Positions 17,901-26,400 of a DNA stretch of 64,000 nucleotides are shown one piece after another (position 1 is the stretch's first letter; the number at the start of each line of letters is the position of its first letter). A program made the translations under genes and the position numbers. Location of the stretch: positions 1-64,000 of IMG/VR virus record IMGVR_UViG_3300021356_000012; one strand, written 5' to 3'. Under the pieces are notes generated by a model, which was not told where the DNA came from, searched no databases, and worked only from the letters and a program-made list of their open reading frames with translations. This stretch comes from a virus.

Positions 17901-19646
17901 GCAACAGGTACGTATACTCGTGGCCGTGGGGCGACACTAGACTACACTCGTAACAGTACTCGTACTTCAACCAATACTGGTTACTACACACGTACATTGT
18001 ACTATGTCGGCAACTTCGTAGGTAACTATGCGCGTAACTACGCCGCAGACTACACCCGTACTGGTTACTACACACGTACTGGATACTACGCAGGTGACTT
18101 CGTAGGAAACTATGCGCGTGGATTTGCAGGAAACTTCGTAGGAAACTATGGTCGTTCATTCGTTGGCGATTACGTAGGTAACTTTGTTGGTAACTATGCG
18201 CGTACATTCGTTGGTGATTACGTAGGTAACTTTGTTGGTAACTACGCACGTACTTCAACACGCACATCGACTCGCACACGTTACTCAGCATATGCCCGTA
18301 CACGCGTAACTAACTACGCTGGCGCATACTCACGTACTCGTACATCAGCCTACGCTCGTACTCGTAACTCGGCTTACTCGCGTACTCGTGTAACTAACTA
18401 CGTTGGTGATTTCACCCGTACGTCAACTCGTACTTCGACTCGTAACCGTTACTCTGCATACGCAAGAACTCGTGTAACTAACTACGTTGGTGATTTCACT
18501 CGAACATCTACTCGTACGTCAACTCGTACACGTGGTTCTGCTTACGCACGTACTCGTGCAACCAATTATGTTGGTGATTTCACCAGAGACCGCGTAACTA
18601 ACTTCGCAGGTAACTTCGTAGGTAACTACAGCCGTAACTTCGCAGGTGACTTTGTAGGAAACTACGCTCGCGCATTTGCAGGTGACTTCGCTGGTAACTT
18701 CGTTGGTGAGTACACTCGTACGTCTACTCGTACTCGTTACAGTGCATACGCAAGAACTCGTGTATCTGCATACAGCCGTACTCGTGGTTCCGCATATACT
18801 CGTGACCGTGTAACTAACTTTGCAGGTGACTTCGCAGGAAACTATGCACGTACATTCACTGGAAACTACTCACGCAACTTTGCGGGTAACTTCATCGGTG
18901 ATTATGTCGGTGACTTCACTGGTAACTACGTAGGCAACTACAACCGTGGTTTCGTCGGTGAGTACACTGGCGCATATACTCGTCAATTCGGTGGTAACTA
19001 TGTGGGTAACTACAGCCGCGGATTTGTTGGTGAGTACACTGGTGCATATTCTCGTAACTTCGGTGGAAACTACGTAGGTAACTACACTCGTGGATTCGTT
19101 GGAGAATACGCAGGTACTTACAACCGTACATTCGCAGGTGAGTACACTCGTGGGTTCACTGGTAACTATGCAAGACAGTTTGCAGGCGACTTCGCTGGTA
19201 ACTACTCTCGCACGTTCGCTGGAGAATACGCAGGAACTTATAACCGTGACTTCGTAGGTGACTTTACTGGTAACTATGCACGTACGTTTGCAGGTAATTA
19301 CATCCGCAACCGTGTCTCTGCATACGCTGGCAACTTCATCGGAAACTACACTCGTGACTTCATCGGTAACTACTCACGTAACTCAACCGATGTATTCTCA
19401 CGTACTCGCGTCTCTGCATACGCAAGACTACGTACCTCTGCTTACTCTGCAGATTATGGTAGAACTCGCGTATCAACTTACGCAGGTAACTATACTGGCG
19501 ACTACGCCCGAGACTTCACTGGTAACTACTCACGTGATTTCACTGGTAACTACAGTCGCGCATTTGTCGGTAACTATGTTGGTGCAACTCTCCAGCCTAC
19601 TTACCAGACGGTTGAAGGTTATACTCTATACGTAAGGATTGCATAA
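14946..19646 (+). CDS. Giant tetrapeptide-repeat virion protein
   Basis: This 1,566-residue protein starts at a GTG. The first ~260 residues are non-repetitive. They begin SIPLKIKNSNGDLQEFTPAEENYL, split here as SIPLKIKNSNG and EFTPAEENYL; I recall such N-termini in virion proteins of marine T4-like phages. From S263 to G1546 the chain is a continuous 4-residue repeat: x-(F/Y)-x-(G/R), such as NFVG or NYAR, interspersed with R-centred units such as TRVS. The C-terminal ~20 residues are unique. Arg and aromatics are abundant and acidic residues scarce. A late promoter lies upstream and a terminator downstream. A fibre or other elongated structural role is likely; nothing in the sequence suggests catalysis. 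Confidence 0.75.
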   Translation: MSASSIPLKIKNSNGDLQEFTPAEENYLAFAVGQALASAASNDVGNISLTGNVNIGSFVDTFYNEVTGTHPASQITSSTTTTTLTQVGGPADESGANFVRPVGYYDGTNPGFYEMVDPDVTALANRVLSNLAQNDYVGTFKLASSSPGADYTLFIGNVFQDTRGDGTSTSYNIYLRNNMSAIAAVRPVATRYDVNGDFDGFQEMSDAQIQYTIGQRIKTLRATSGNIGSYQLRSSTQGVPTAPGTWKSVGSAINTTREIADQSYARTRNSAYVRTRVSSYTRDRTSTYARVSTRTSTRDFAGNYVGNYTRDFTGNYSRNFAGEYTGDFVGNYSRTRNSAYSRDRVTNFSRTFTGEYILNRQSTYTRVRLQAFTGGFTGYYSRARVSVYTRNRITDFAGYYTRNRVSTYARGRVSSYAGTYSRNRVSAYAGTYTRTRVSSYSGTYARTRNSAYAGTYTRTRVSAYSGTYSRTRVSAYAADYTRVRATNYTRDRVTNFAGVYSRARVSTYVRNRVTNFAGNFIGNYARNFVGNYARNFVGNYARAFAGDYVGNYARTSTRTSTRTRYSAYARTSTRTRVSAYTRDRVTNFAGNFIGNYARDFVGNFVGNYARNFAGDFAGNYVGNYARDFVGDFVGNYARNFVGNYGGNFVGNYATTFTGDFVGNYARGFVGNYARNFVGNYTRNFAGNFVGNYSRGFAGNYGGNFVGDYARTRATNYSRNRVSAYSRTRATNYTRTRNSAYTRTSTRTRYSAYARTSTRTSTRTLSYTRTLYYTGNYARAFTRDRTQTFTATGTYTRTLYYAGDFTGNYTRNVTYTGNYTRTLTYTGDFVGNYTRGVTYTGNYTRGGPVTYTGDYIRYQNPYDTVNYYIGNYIGGGATYTGNFVGNYTSAYAGAGGGRVSSYTRYVYPTGLQYYTRSFGTTTYYTRTSTRTSTRNSTGAGTDYTGAYTRSAALYYTGNYIGTVTETYTRNRAATLDYTRTRVTNYTATGTYTRGRGATLDYTRNSTRTSTNTGYYTRTLYYVGNFVGNYARNYAADYTRTGYYTRTGYYAGDFVGNYARGFAGNFVGNYGRSFVGDYVGNFVGNYARTFVGDYVGNFVGNYARTSTRTSTRTRYSAYARTRVTNYAGAYSRTRTSAYARTRNSAYSRTRVTNYVGDFTRTSTRTSTRNRYSAYARTRVTNYVGDFTRTSTRTSTRTRGSAYARTRATNYVGDFTRDRVTNFAGNFVGNYSRNFAGDFVGNYARAFAGDFAGNFVGEYTRTSTRTRYSAYARTRVSAYSRTRGSAYTRDRVTNFAGDFAGNYARTFTGNYSRNFAGNFIGDYVGDFTGNYVGNYNRGFVGEYTGAYTRQFGGNYVGNYSRGFVGEYTGAYSRNFGGNYVGNYTRGFVGEYAGTYNRTFAGEYTRGFTGNYARQFAGDFAGNYSRTFAGEYAGTYNRDFVGDFTGNYARTFAGNYIRNRVSAYAGNFIGNYTRDFIGNYSRNSTDVFSRTRVSAYARLRTSAYSADYGRTRVSTYAGNYTGDYARDFTGNYSRDFTGNYSRAFVGNYVGATLQPTYQTVEGYTLYVRIA
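15732..19583 (+). repeat. 12-bp-register tetrapeptide repeat array (321 units)
   Basis: The array spans codons 263-1546, which is 1,284 residues or exactly 321 tetrads. Class A units read (N/D/E)-(F/Y)-(A/V/T/S)-(G/R). Class B units read (T/D/N)-R-(V/N/A/Y)-(S/T) and are nearly always followed by a class A unit beginning A, N, S or T. Around residues 845-975 the phase slips (units such as TGNY and TRTL), then returns to the original register. Synonymous variation between units is extensive, so the protein pattern is conserved more than the DNA. Confidence 0.85.
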
Positions 19647-19675
19647 TCCTCACAAATAGTGTATAATAGATACTA

Positions 19676-19705
19676 AAGTGGGTCAGTAATGGCCCACTTA
19701 TTTTT
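19676..19705 (+). terminator. Intrinsic terminator after the repeat protein
   Basis: AAGTGGG (19676-19682) pairs with CCCACTT (19693-19699) around a 10-base loop, followed by A and TTTTT. It separates the tetrapeptide-repeat gene from the next operon. Confidence 0.75.
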
Positions 19706-19751
19706 ATACTATATACGATTGACTTGAATTGATTTTTTGGAGAATGACTTA

Positions 19752-20213
19752 ATGAGTTACAGAAGATGGATGGATAACGCGTTCTGGGAGACAGATGCAA
19801 AAGAACAACTAAACTGCATCCTAGAAATGGAAGACGATGTTGGTCGAGTTACCCGTCAGGTAATGTTATTAAACAGGTTCGATAAGGACGGTAATCCTAA
19901 CGAACTTTTTGATGAGGTGGTATCATCACTAGGTGAAGAAACCATTGACAAAGAAACAACGGACCGTGTTGCTCGAAAAGAAGCCGAGGCCGAAGAAGAA
20001 AAACAACGTGACCTTGAACATCGAAAGGCGCGTAAATTAGAGAAGTTGTTCAACTACAAATTAGAGGCGTTCGAAGTCGATGAGATTAAGAACTCCAAAA
20101 ACCGTAAGTTGAAGGCAAAACTACGTCGTGCGAAGTCACGTATCGAAGTAGACTTATACTCTATTATGATTCTTCAAGAAGTCTTAGAGGCAGAGGCAAA
20201 TGGCGCAGAGTAA
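19752..20213 (+). CDS. Conserved phage protein, charged and helical, unknown function
   Basis: I choose the ATG at 19752, nine bases after GGAG; a TTG at 19737 is in frame but overlaps that ribosome site. The ~153-residue product begins MSYRRWMDNAFW and contains LNRFDKDGNPNELFDEVVSSLG. The C-terminal half (about residues 65-150) is a highly charged helix rich in Glu, Lys and Arg. I do not recognise a family with a known role. The last 14 bases overlap the glycosyltransferase gene, so the two are coupled. Confidence 0.55.
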   Translation: MSYRRWMDNAFWETDAKEQLNCILEMEDDVGRVTRQVMLLNRFDKDGNPNELFDEVVSSLGEETIDKETTDRVARKEAEAEEEKQRDLEHRKARKLEKLFNYKLEAFEVDEIKNSKNRKLKAKLRRAKSRIEVDLYSIMILQEVLEAEANGAE

Positions 20214-20937
20214 AGGTTTCGTTATTGTCGCATCACAGAAACATAACTTTTATCTGTATGCGGTTAACTTGGCAGAATCAATTCGAGACTTCTATGAACC
20301 AGAAGACGAATGTAAAATCTGTCTAGTAACAGAAGAAAGATTTTTAGACGACCGTGGTCGTGAAGTTGCAGATGATATTATCTTTTGTGACGACCACTAT
20401 CGTGCAAAATTATGGGGCATGGCTAAGTCACCTTATGACCTAACCATGTACATTGACGCTGACATGGAGTGTGAACACGAAGACATCGTTAAAGTGTGGG
20501 ATGAGATGAAAGACCACGATGTGGTATTCTCCGCACTAACCGATGACCGTGATTACATCTATGCAGAACGTGACTTCGATACACCGGAAGGTAAGGCGAA
20601 GTTTACATTATGTGGAGGTGTCTGTCTATATGATATGTCCAAACCAATTGTACGTGAATTCATGCAAGACTGGTGGGACTTAACGTATAAACAGATGAAT
20701 GACACTTGGTGGCCCAATGGGTATGCGGACAGTCTCAAGTCTTGGGACCAGTTCTCACTCTGGTGGTTGACTGAGAAAGAAGAAAAGTATAAGGATCTCA
20801 AAGTCGGTATCTTTGATGACGACTTGAGATGGAACTATTACAACGCCCTTAACTGGGCAATAACAAAACCTGAATCAGGGCCAGTGATTTTAAGACACTT
20901 CTCTGCAGGTTTGAATAAGGACACACCAATCGTATGA
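20200..20937 (+). CDS. GT-A type glycosyltransferase-like protein (GT8-like)
   Basis: This 245-residue protein begins with GFVIVASQKHNFYLYAVNLA, a start typical of nucleotide-sugar transferases that scan for an existing acceptor. The DxD motif is D86-A-D88 in LTMYIDADMECE. A C-terminal RHFSAGLNKD carries the His expected in GT8-like enzymes. It overlaps both neighbours (14 bases upstream, 4 downstream) and is coupled to a 2OG-oxygenase-like gene. The donor and acceptor are unknown. It belongs to the set of five GT-A-like genes in this window. Confidence 0.65.
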   Translation: MAQSKGFVIVASQKHNFYLYAVNLAESIRDFYEPEDECKICLVTEERFLDDRGREVADDIIFCDDHYRAKLWGMAKSPYDLTMYIDADMECEHEDIVKVWDEMKDHDVVFSALTDDRDYIYAERDFDTPEGKAKFTLCGGVCLYDMSKPIVREFMQDWWDLTYKQMNDTWWPNGYADSLKSWDQFSLWWLTEKEEKYKDLKVGIFDDDLRWNYYNALNWAITKPESGPVILRHFSAGLNKDTPIV

Positions 20938-21644
20938 CACAGGTAAATGACCAATATCTGAAGCATGTCGAAGTCAATAATCCAGAACTTCTGGCAATTC
21001 TTGATGAGTATGCTCAATTGCACAAGTGGAGAGGTTTCCAAGATAACGTCTACTGTACTGCAATGGAACACGCACGTCAACGTCCTTATTACGTTGGCGA
21101 AAACTACATGAATGAGGTTGTATCTCAGGGTGCGGGACATGACGGTTTTCCTGAGCACCTACTAGGTTACAATCTAAAGTTGGCAGACAAGTCACACGCA
21201 ATCTTTGAAAAAGATGCGGACCCAGTATTTAAACGTGACTTTACTCATCACCTTGCGGACCTAAATGACCGCATGATGAATTTCTTGTCAACCAAGCATA
21301 ATGCGTTGACTGCAGTATATCCACCAGAAGGTTTCATCTCGTGGCACAATAATCAGAACGCTCCTGGCTTTAACTTAATTTTCTCTTACTCAGAAGACGG
21401 CCAGGGTTACTTCGATTATATCCATCCAGTGACCAAAGAAGTTGTTCGTTGTCAAGATGAGCCAGGAAAGTGGACATGTAAGGCAGCATACTTCGGTTCA
21501 TTTGATGAGCCAGAGAAGAGACTATATCACGCAGCCTCTGCGAATGATGGATGGAGAACTACTGTTTCTTATATCTTTGACTGGACCGAAGAAGGTGAAG
21601 CCTTCCGTGAAATGGTCCTAGAAGACATCTCTTCACACGTTTAA
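20934..21644 (+). CDS. 2OG-Fe(II) oxygenase-like protein with H-x-N motif (copy 1)
   Basis: This 236-residue protein has YPPEGFISWHNN, then NLIFSYSEDGQGYF, KAAYFG, a distal H199 (LYHA) and R208 in a TTVSYIF strand. That is the layout of a phage prolyl-hydroxylase-like domain. The first metal motif is H138-N-N140, so Asn sits where Asp is usual. The paralogue at 44845-45492 has the same H-N-N. The substitution either weakens iron binding or reflects another ligand scheme. It overlaps the glycosyltransferase by 4 bases. The substrate is unknown. Confidence 0.6.
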   Translation: MTQVNDQYLKHVEVNNPELLAILDEYAQLHKWRGFQDNVYCTAMEHARQRPYYVGENYMNEVVSQGAGHDGFPEHLLGYNLKLADKSHAIFEKDADPVFKRDFTHHLADLNDRMMNFLSTKHNALTAVYPPEGFISWHNNQNAPGFNLIFSYSEDGQGYFDYIHPVTKEVVRCQDEPGKWTCKAAYFGSFDEPEKRLYHAASANDGWRTTVSYIFDWTEEGEAFREMVLEDISSHV

Positions 21645-21650
21645 AATAAT

Positions 21651-21702
21651 AAGACCCTAAGTCGTATAAATAGAGGAAAACGTTTATACACTTAGGGTTC
21701 TT
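21651..21702 (+). promoter_or_regulatory. T4-type late promoter inside a ~20-bp hairpin that covers the downstream ribosome site
   Basis: The late box TATAAATA is at 21665-21672. GTATAAA (21664-21670) pairs with TTTATAC (21683-21689). After a bulged C at 21663, the arm continues as CCCTAAGT (21655-21662) against ACTTAGGG (21690-21697), with a few more pairs outside. The AGGG of the right arm is the only ribosome-site candidate before ATG 21709. A transcript started at the late box lacks the left arm; a read-through transcript contains both. This parallels the known late-gene control of T4 gene e. Confidence 0.7.
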
Positions 21703-21708
21703 ACCACA

Positions 21709-22065
21709 ATGGCGCATTACGAAGATTTTACAATTGACCAAGGTTCTGACCTAGCTCTAAAATTAGAACTGGTAAACACCGATGGGTCAACTAAAGATCT
21801 TTCCGGTTACTCGGCTGCAGCGAAGATGAAGAAAAACTTCAACAGTTCTGCAGACGATACCGTGGAGTTCAATGCTGTCATAAGTGCACCACCTGAAAGT
21901 GGCGTACTCTCATTATCTCTTACCAATCTCCAGACCGATGAACTATCTACACGCGGTCGATACGTATATGATGTTGAAATAAGCTATACCGATAGTGACG
22001 GTAACAACATAATAGAACGCGTATTAGAAGGTAAAATAAAAGTTAACCCTTCAGTAACGAGGTAA
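21709..22065 (+). CDS. Small virion protein, BppU-N-like beta domain
   Basis: This 118-residue protein begins with DFTIDQGSDLALKLEL, then DGSTKDLSGYSAAAKMK. A middle segment reads SGVLSLSLTN and a C-terminal one GRYVYDVEISY. The pattern of a bipolar beta sandwich resembles the N-terminal domain of baseplate upper (BppU-type) proteins and similar small cyanophage structural proteins. It heads a cluster of fibre-type genes and has its own late promoter in a hairpin. A role in joining fibres to the baseplate is plausible. Confidence 0.5.
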   Translation: MAHYEDFTIDQGSDLALKLELVNTDGSTKDLSGYSAAAKMKKNFNSSADDTVEFNAVISAPPESGVLSLSLTNLQTDELSTRGRYVYDVEISYTDSDGNNIIERVLEGKIKVNPSVTR

Positions 22066-22070
22066 TACCA

Positions 22071-22931
22071 ATGCCTATACATAGGGTCCCAACAATCAGC
22101 GGTATTCGCACCGATACAACTAGAGTACGACGAATAACAGTCGGCACTCCAATTAATCTTGCGGTGCAGAATTTATCATCTGGTCTTAAAACGTTCGACG
22201 GTATAGGTGATAAGCCAGGTATTGATGAATTAAAACTAGGTGAGATTGGTATTAATACCCAAGATGGTAAACTTTACATCAAACGAGCATATGATGGTGT
22301 AGAGACGATTGTCGAAATAGGTGCAGGTGGCGGTGGTGATTTAAATGCAACCACTACATTCAATGCATACATCTATACGTCAGACGGAACGTTACAAACA
22401 ATCGAGGGTCCAGACGATGCAACTAACGTATTGCAGTACGACCCAGACCCAAATACTCCGTCACGAATTCAAGTATATTTGAACGGTGTCTTACTCCATC
22501 AAGGAATAGACTACGTTGCAAACGACGGGACAAGTATTGTCCTAACTCATATTGTAGGTGAAGAGCAAGTTGTCCAAGTTGCAGCCTATAATTCTACTGG
22601 TGTATCCCTAAATAATGACCTAATCATCGATGACCATTTTTCATTGACATTGGGCACGAACGAGGAAACTCGCTTCTATCATAATGGGGTTGACACCATC
22701 ATTAAACATCTAGGGTTTAACGACGGTCAATTCAAAATACAGTATCTTAATGACGAAAGATTTGTTATGGATAGTGGTGGGGTTCAACTATTGGGTCAAT
22801 ACAGACTCAATGGCGTAGAACTTGCAACCAAGACTGACTTTGAGCAACTGAACGCTAGACTTGACGCACTGGATAGTGACATTCAAAGTATTAAGAATTT
22901 AGAGTTAATTCAGAACTTGTTGTCAGAATAG
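22071..22931 (+). CDS. Virion fibre-type structural protein
   Basis: This 286-residue protein contains LGEIGINTQDGKLYIKR near residue 57, a motif common at the N-terminal part of phage fibre proteins. It is followed by a Gly-rich joint and a small beta domain (RIQVYLNGVLLHQGIDY, near residue 137). The C-terminal part has a SLTLGTNEETRFYHNG segment and ends in a short coiled coil (LNARLDALDSDIQ). The small beta domain resembles ones in the next two genes. It begins 5 bases after the previous stop. A fibre or fibre-connector role is likely. Confidence 0.6.
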   Translation: MPIHRVPTISGIRTDTTRVRRITVGTPINLAVQNLSSGLKTFDGIGDKPGIDELKLGEIGINTQDGKLYIKRAYDGVETIVEIGAGGGGDLNATTTFNAYIYTSDGTLQTIEGPDDATNVLQYDPDPNTPSRIQVYLNGVLLHQGIDYVANDGTSIVLTHIVGEEQVVQVAAYNSTGVSLNNDLIIDDHFSLTLGTNEETRFYHNGVDTIIKHLGFNDGQFKIQYLNDERFVMDSGGVQLLGQYRLNGVELATKTDFEQLNARLDALDSDIQSIKNLELIQNLLSE

Positions 22932-22963
22932 CGCGTATAATGTCCGCTCAAACTCGTTTTTAA

Positions 22964-22971
22964 TATAAATA
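22964..22971 (+). promoter_or_regulatory. T4-type late promoter TATAAATA in an inverted repeat
   Basis: An exact late box lies 36 bases upstream of ATG 23008. The box starts inside the left arm of TTAATATA (22960-22967), which pairs with TATATTAA (22979-22986) over an 11-base loop. It is another late promoter embedded in a palindrome. Confidence 0.75.
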
Positions 22972-23007
22972 AAATCAGTATATTAACTGACCCTAGTATT
23001 CGAAGGT

Positions 23008-23367
23008 ATGATCAATAATAAGTCCTTTAACAGGGTACTTGCAGAGAGCCTATTCAACCTTGCAAAACAAAAGCAGGATGAAGTCTCTGCAACGCCCGGC
23101 CAAGAAACCGCGTTATTCGATTATATCGAAGGTACCTCTTCATCGACGAACGACCGCACAGTAATACCTGAGGCCCAAGCTATCATAGCCCCAGGCGATA
23201 CAGCAGTCTTCGAGTTGAACGGTACTCCAACTCGTGATGATTTGATTGATGTGTGGGTGAATGATGTACTACAACACCCTGAAGAGGTGTATGAAACTAT
23301 TGGTAATACTATTCATTTTTTCGTGGTTCCGCCGCAAGGTACGGACATCTATATTAAATTTCGTTAG
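23008..23367 (+). CDS. Small virion-associated protein, unknown
   Basis: This 119-residue protein has a helical N-terminal third (NRVLAESLFNLAKQKQDE), a Ser/Thr-rich joint, and a C-terminal beta domain (VWVNDVLQHPEEVYETIGN, then HFFVVPPQGTDIYIKFR). That C-terminal pattern is also visible in 22071-22931 and near the C-terminus of 23415-28883. It sits between fibre genes with its own late promoter. The function is not known; a small fibre-attachment or trimerisation protein is a reasonable guess. Confidence 0.5.
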   Translation: MINNKSFNRVLAESLFNLAKQKQDEVSATPGQETALFDYIEGTSSSTNDRTVIPEAQAIIAPGDTAVFELNGTPTRDDLIDVWVNDVLQHPEEVYETIGNTIHFFVVPPQGTDIYIKFR

Positions 23368-23414
23368 TATATTATTAAACGTTTAATTTCAACCTAACTC
23401 TAGGAGATTCACAG

Positions 23415-26400
23415 ATGTCATTTAGACAGATTAAATCACCTGCTCTAGCCGATAAGGCGGTCATCAATACCAAACTTGACGAAAGTGCGGTACAAGGACA
23501 GAGCACCCTAACGGGAATGACCTCACCGGACCAGTGTTTTACGCTGTTGTACGATGTAGGTACAGACTCGTTGAAGAAGATCGCGTCAGACGACTTCTTC
23601 GGATCGTTCTCAACTGACGATCTAGTGGAAGGGTCTAACCTATACTTCACCGATGCACGTGCAAAAACTGCAGTTGCACAAGACATCGCTGATGCGGTAG
23701 CGGTAGAAGAAGCTCGCGCACTAGCGGCAGAAGGCGTACTACAATCTGCAATCGATGCAGAAGTAGTTCGTGCAACTGCAGCTGAGCAAGCAAACGCTAC
23801 AGCAATCTCGAATGAGGTTACCCGAGCAACTACTCGTGAAAATGCAATCGAAACTGCGTACCAATCTGCAGACGCTGCATTGTCACTACGTATTGACAAC
23901 ATCCTTTCAAATACAGATGAAGTTGCACTAAATTCACTTGCAGAAATCGTTACTGCGTTCGAAGACGCGGATGACGTACTAACTGCATCAACTATCGCAA
24001 ACTCAAACGCAATTCAGGCAGAGGTTACTCGTGCGACTGCGGCGGAAGCTGCAAACGCAACTGCAATCGCGAATGAGACTACTCGCGCAACTACCGCAGA
24101 AGCAGACCTACAGTCACAAATCAATACTGAAGTAGCTGCTCGTATCGCAGGCGACAACGCACTAGATACACGTTTGACTACAGAAGAAGGTAATGTAGAC
24201 AACCTACAATCAGACCTTGCTGATGAGATTTCACGTGCAACAGCGGCAGAAGCGGTTCTAACTCAGGACCTTGCAGACGAAGTAACTCGTGCAACAGCGG
24301 CAGAAGCTGCGAACGCTCAGTCTATCCAAGATGAAATCACTGCACGTGCAGTAGCGGATACTCAAGTCCGTACTGACATGACTGCATTGATTAACTCTGG
24401 TGATGCTGCAACTCTTGCAGCTGCAAAGGCAAACGACGACCTACTAATCGGTGACGCAACTGTTGATGGTACTGCTAGCAACACGGTAACCGACCGCATC
24501 GCAACTGCTAAGGCAGAGGCAATTGCAGACGCAGACGCATCTGTAGCGACAGAGCAGGCAGCTCGTGAGGCGGCTGACTCAGACCTACAAGCAGGTCTTG
24601 ATGCAGAAATTGCACGTGCAACTGCAGCAGAAGGTGTACTAACTACTGACCTAGCAGCCGAGGTAACTCGTGCAACTGGTGAAGAGTCGCGCATCGAAGC
24701 GAAAGTTGACAACATCATCTCTAATACTGACCCAGCTGCGTTGGATTCATTGACAGAAATTGTCGATGCATTCCAGAGCGTTGATAGTGACATTCAGGCA
24801 CTTGTCAACTCTAACACAGTTGCAATCAGTAACGAAGCAACAACTCGCGCATCTGCAGATACAGTTCTACAGGGTAACATCGACGCAGAGGCCGCAACTC
24901 GTGCAGCTGCAGATACTACTCTACAACAGAACATCGACGCAGAAGAAACTGCACGTATTGCAGGCGATGCGGCAACTCTTGCATCTGCCAAGGCGTACAC
25001 TGACCAAGAAGCAGATTCTCATCTAGCAGCTGCAATCGCACACGCAGACGCACAAGACGCGGCACTAATCGGTGACGCATCTGTTGACGGTACTGCAGGC
25101 AACACTGTTACTGCACGTATCGCAACTGCAAAGAGCGAAGCAAACGCATACACTGACGCAGAAATTGCAGCGGAAGCGGCAACTCGTCAGGCAGATGATG
25201 ACGCACTATCTCTACGCACCACTTCACTAGAAGGTCGTATGGATACTGCAGAAGCAGACATCACTGCAGTAGAAGGTGACTTGGCAACTGAAGTTGCAGC
25301 TCGTACTTCGGGTGACGCAACACTTCAGGCAAATATCGATGCAGAAGAAACTGCACGTATTGCAGCTGACAACACTCTACAACAAAACATTGACGCCGAA
25401 GAGGCACGTGCAGTAGCTGCAGAGGCAGACCTACAAGGTCAAATCACTGCAGAAGTTACTCGTGCAACTGGCGTTGAAGCAGGACTACGTACTGATACAG
25501 ATGCAAACACTGTAGGTGTTGCGACTAACGCAACTAACCTTGCAAACGAAATCACTCGTGCGCAATCAGCAGAGTCTACTCTACAATCTAACATTGATGC
25601 AGAAGCAGTAACTCGTGGAAACGCGGATACTACTCTACAAGCTAACATCGATGCAGAAGTTACTCGTGCAACAGGTGTCGAGGCAGGTCTACGTACCGAT
25701 ATCGACGCAAATACTGCTGCAATTGTTGGTAACGACTCAGACATCGCGGCTGAAACTGCGGCTCGTATCGCAGGTGATGCATCACTACAGTCTCAGTTGA
25801 ATGCAGAGATTACTCGCGCCACTGGCGAAGAGTCACGTATCGAAGGACGTTTGGACACTGAGATTGCACGTGCAACTGGTATCGAAGCAGGTCTACGTAC
25901 TGACGTAGATGCAAACGCAGTAGAAATCGCAGCAGTAGATTCAGACCTATCTGATGAAATCGCTCGTGCAACTGCGGCAGAACTTGTACTAACTCAAGAC
26001 CTAGCGGCAGAGGTAACTCGCGCAACTGGTGTTGAGGCAGGTTTACGCACTGACGTTGACTCAGTAACTACTCGTGTTGATGCAATTGTCGGTACTTCAC
26101 CAGAGACTTTAGACACTCTACAAGAAATCGTTGCTGCATTCGAAGACGCAGACAGTGACCTACAAGCAGTTATCTCTGCAAACTCAGGTCGTTTGACTAC
26201 TAACGAATCAGACATCGACGCACTAGAAGTTCGCGCAACTGACCTTGAGTCACGTGCAACTCTAGTAGAAGGTCGTGCAACTGCACTAGAAACTGAGCAG
26301 TCTGCTCAAGCAGGTCGCTTGACTGTCAACGAAGGTGACATCGATGACCTAGAAACTAAGGTTGGTACTGCAACTCTACAAACTGTTGCAACTGACCTAT

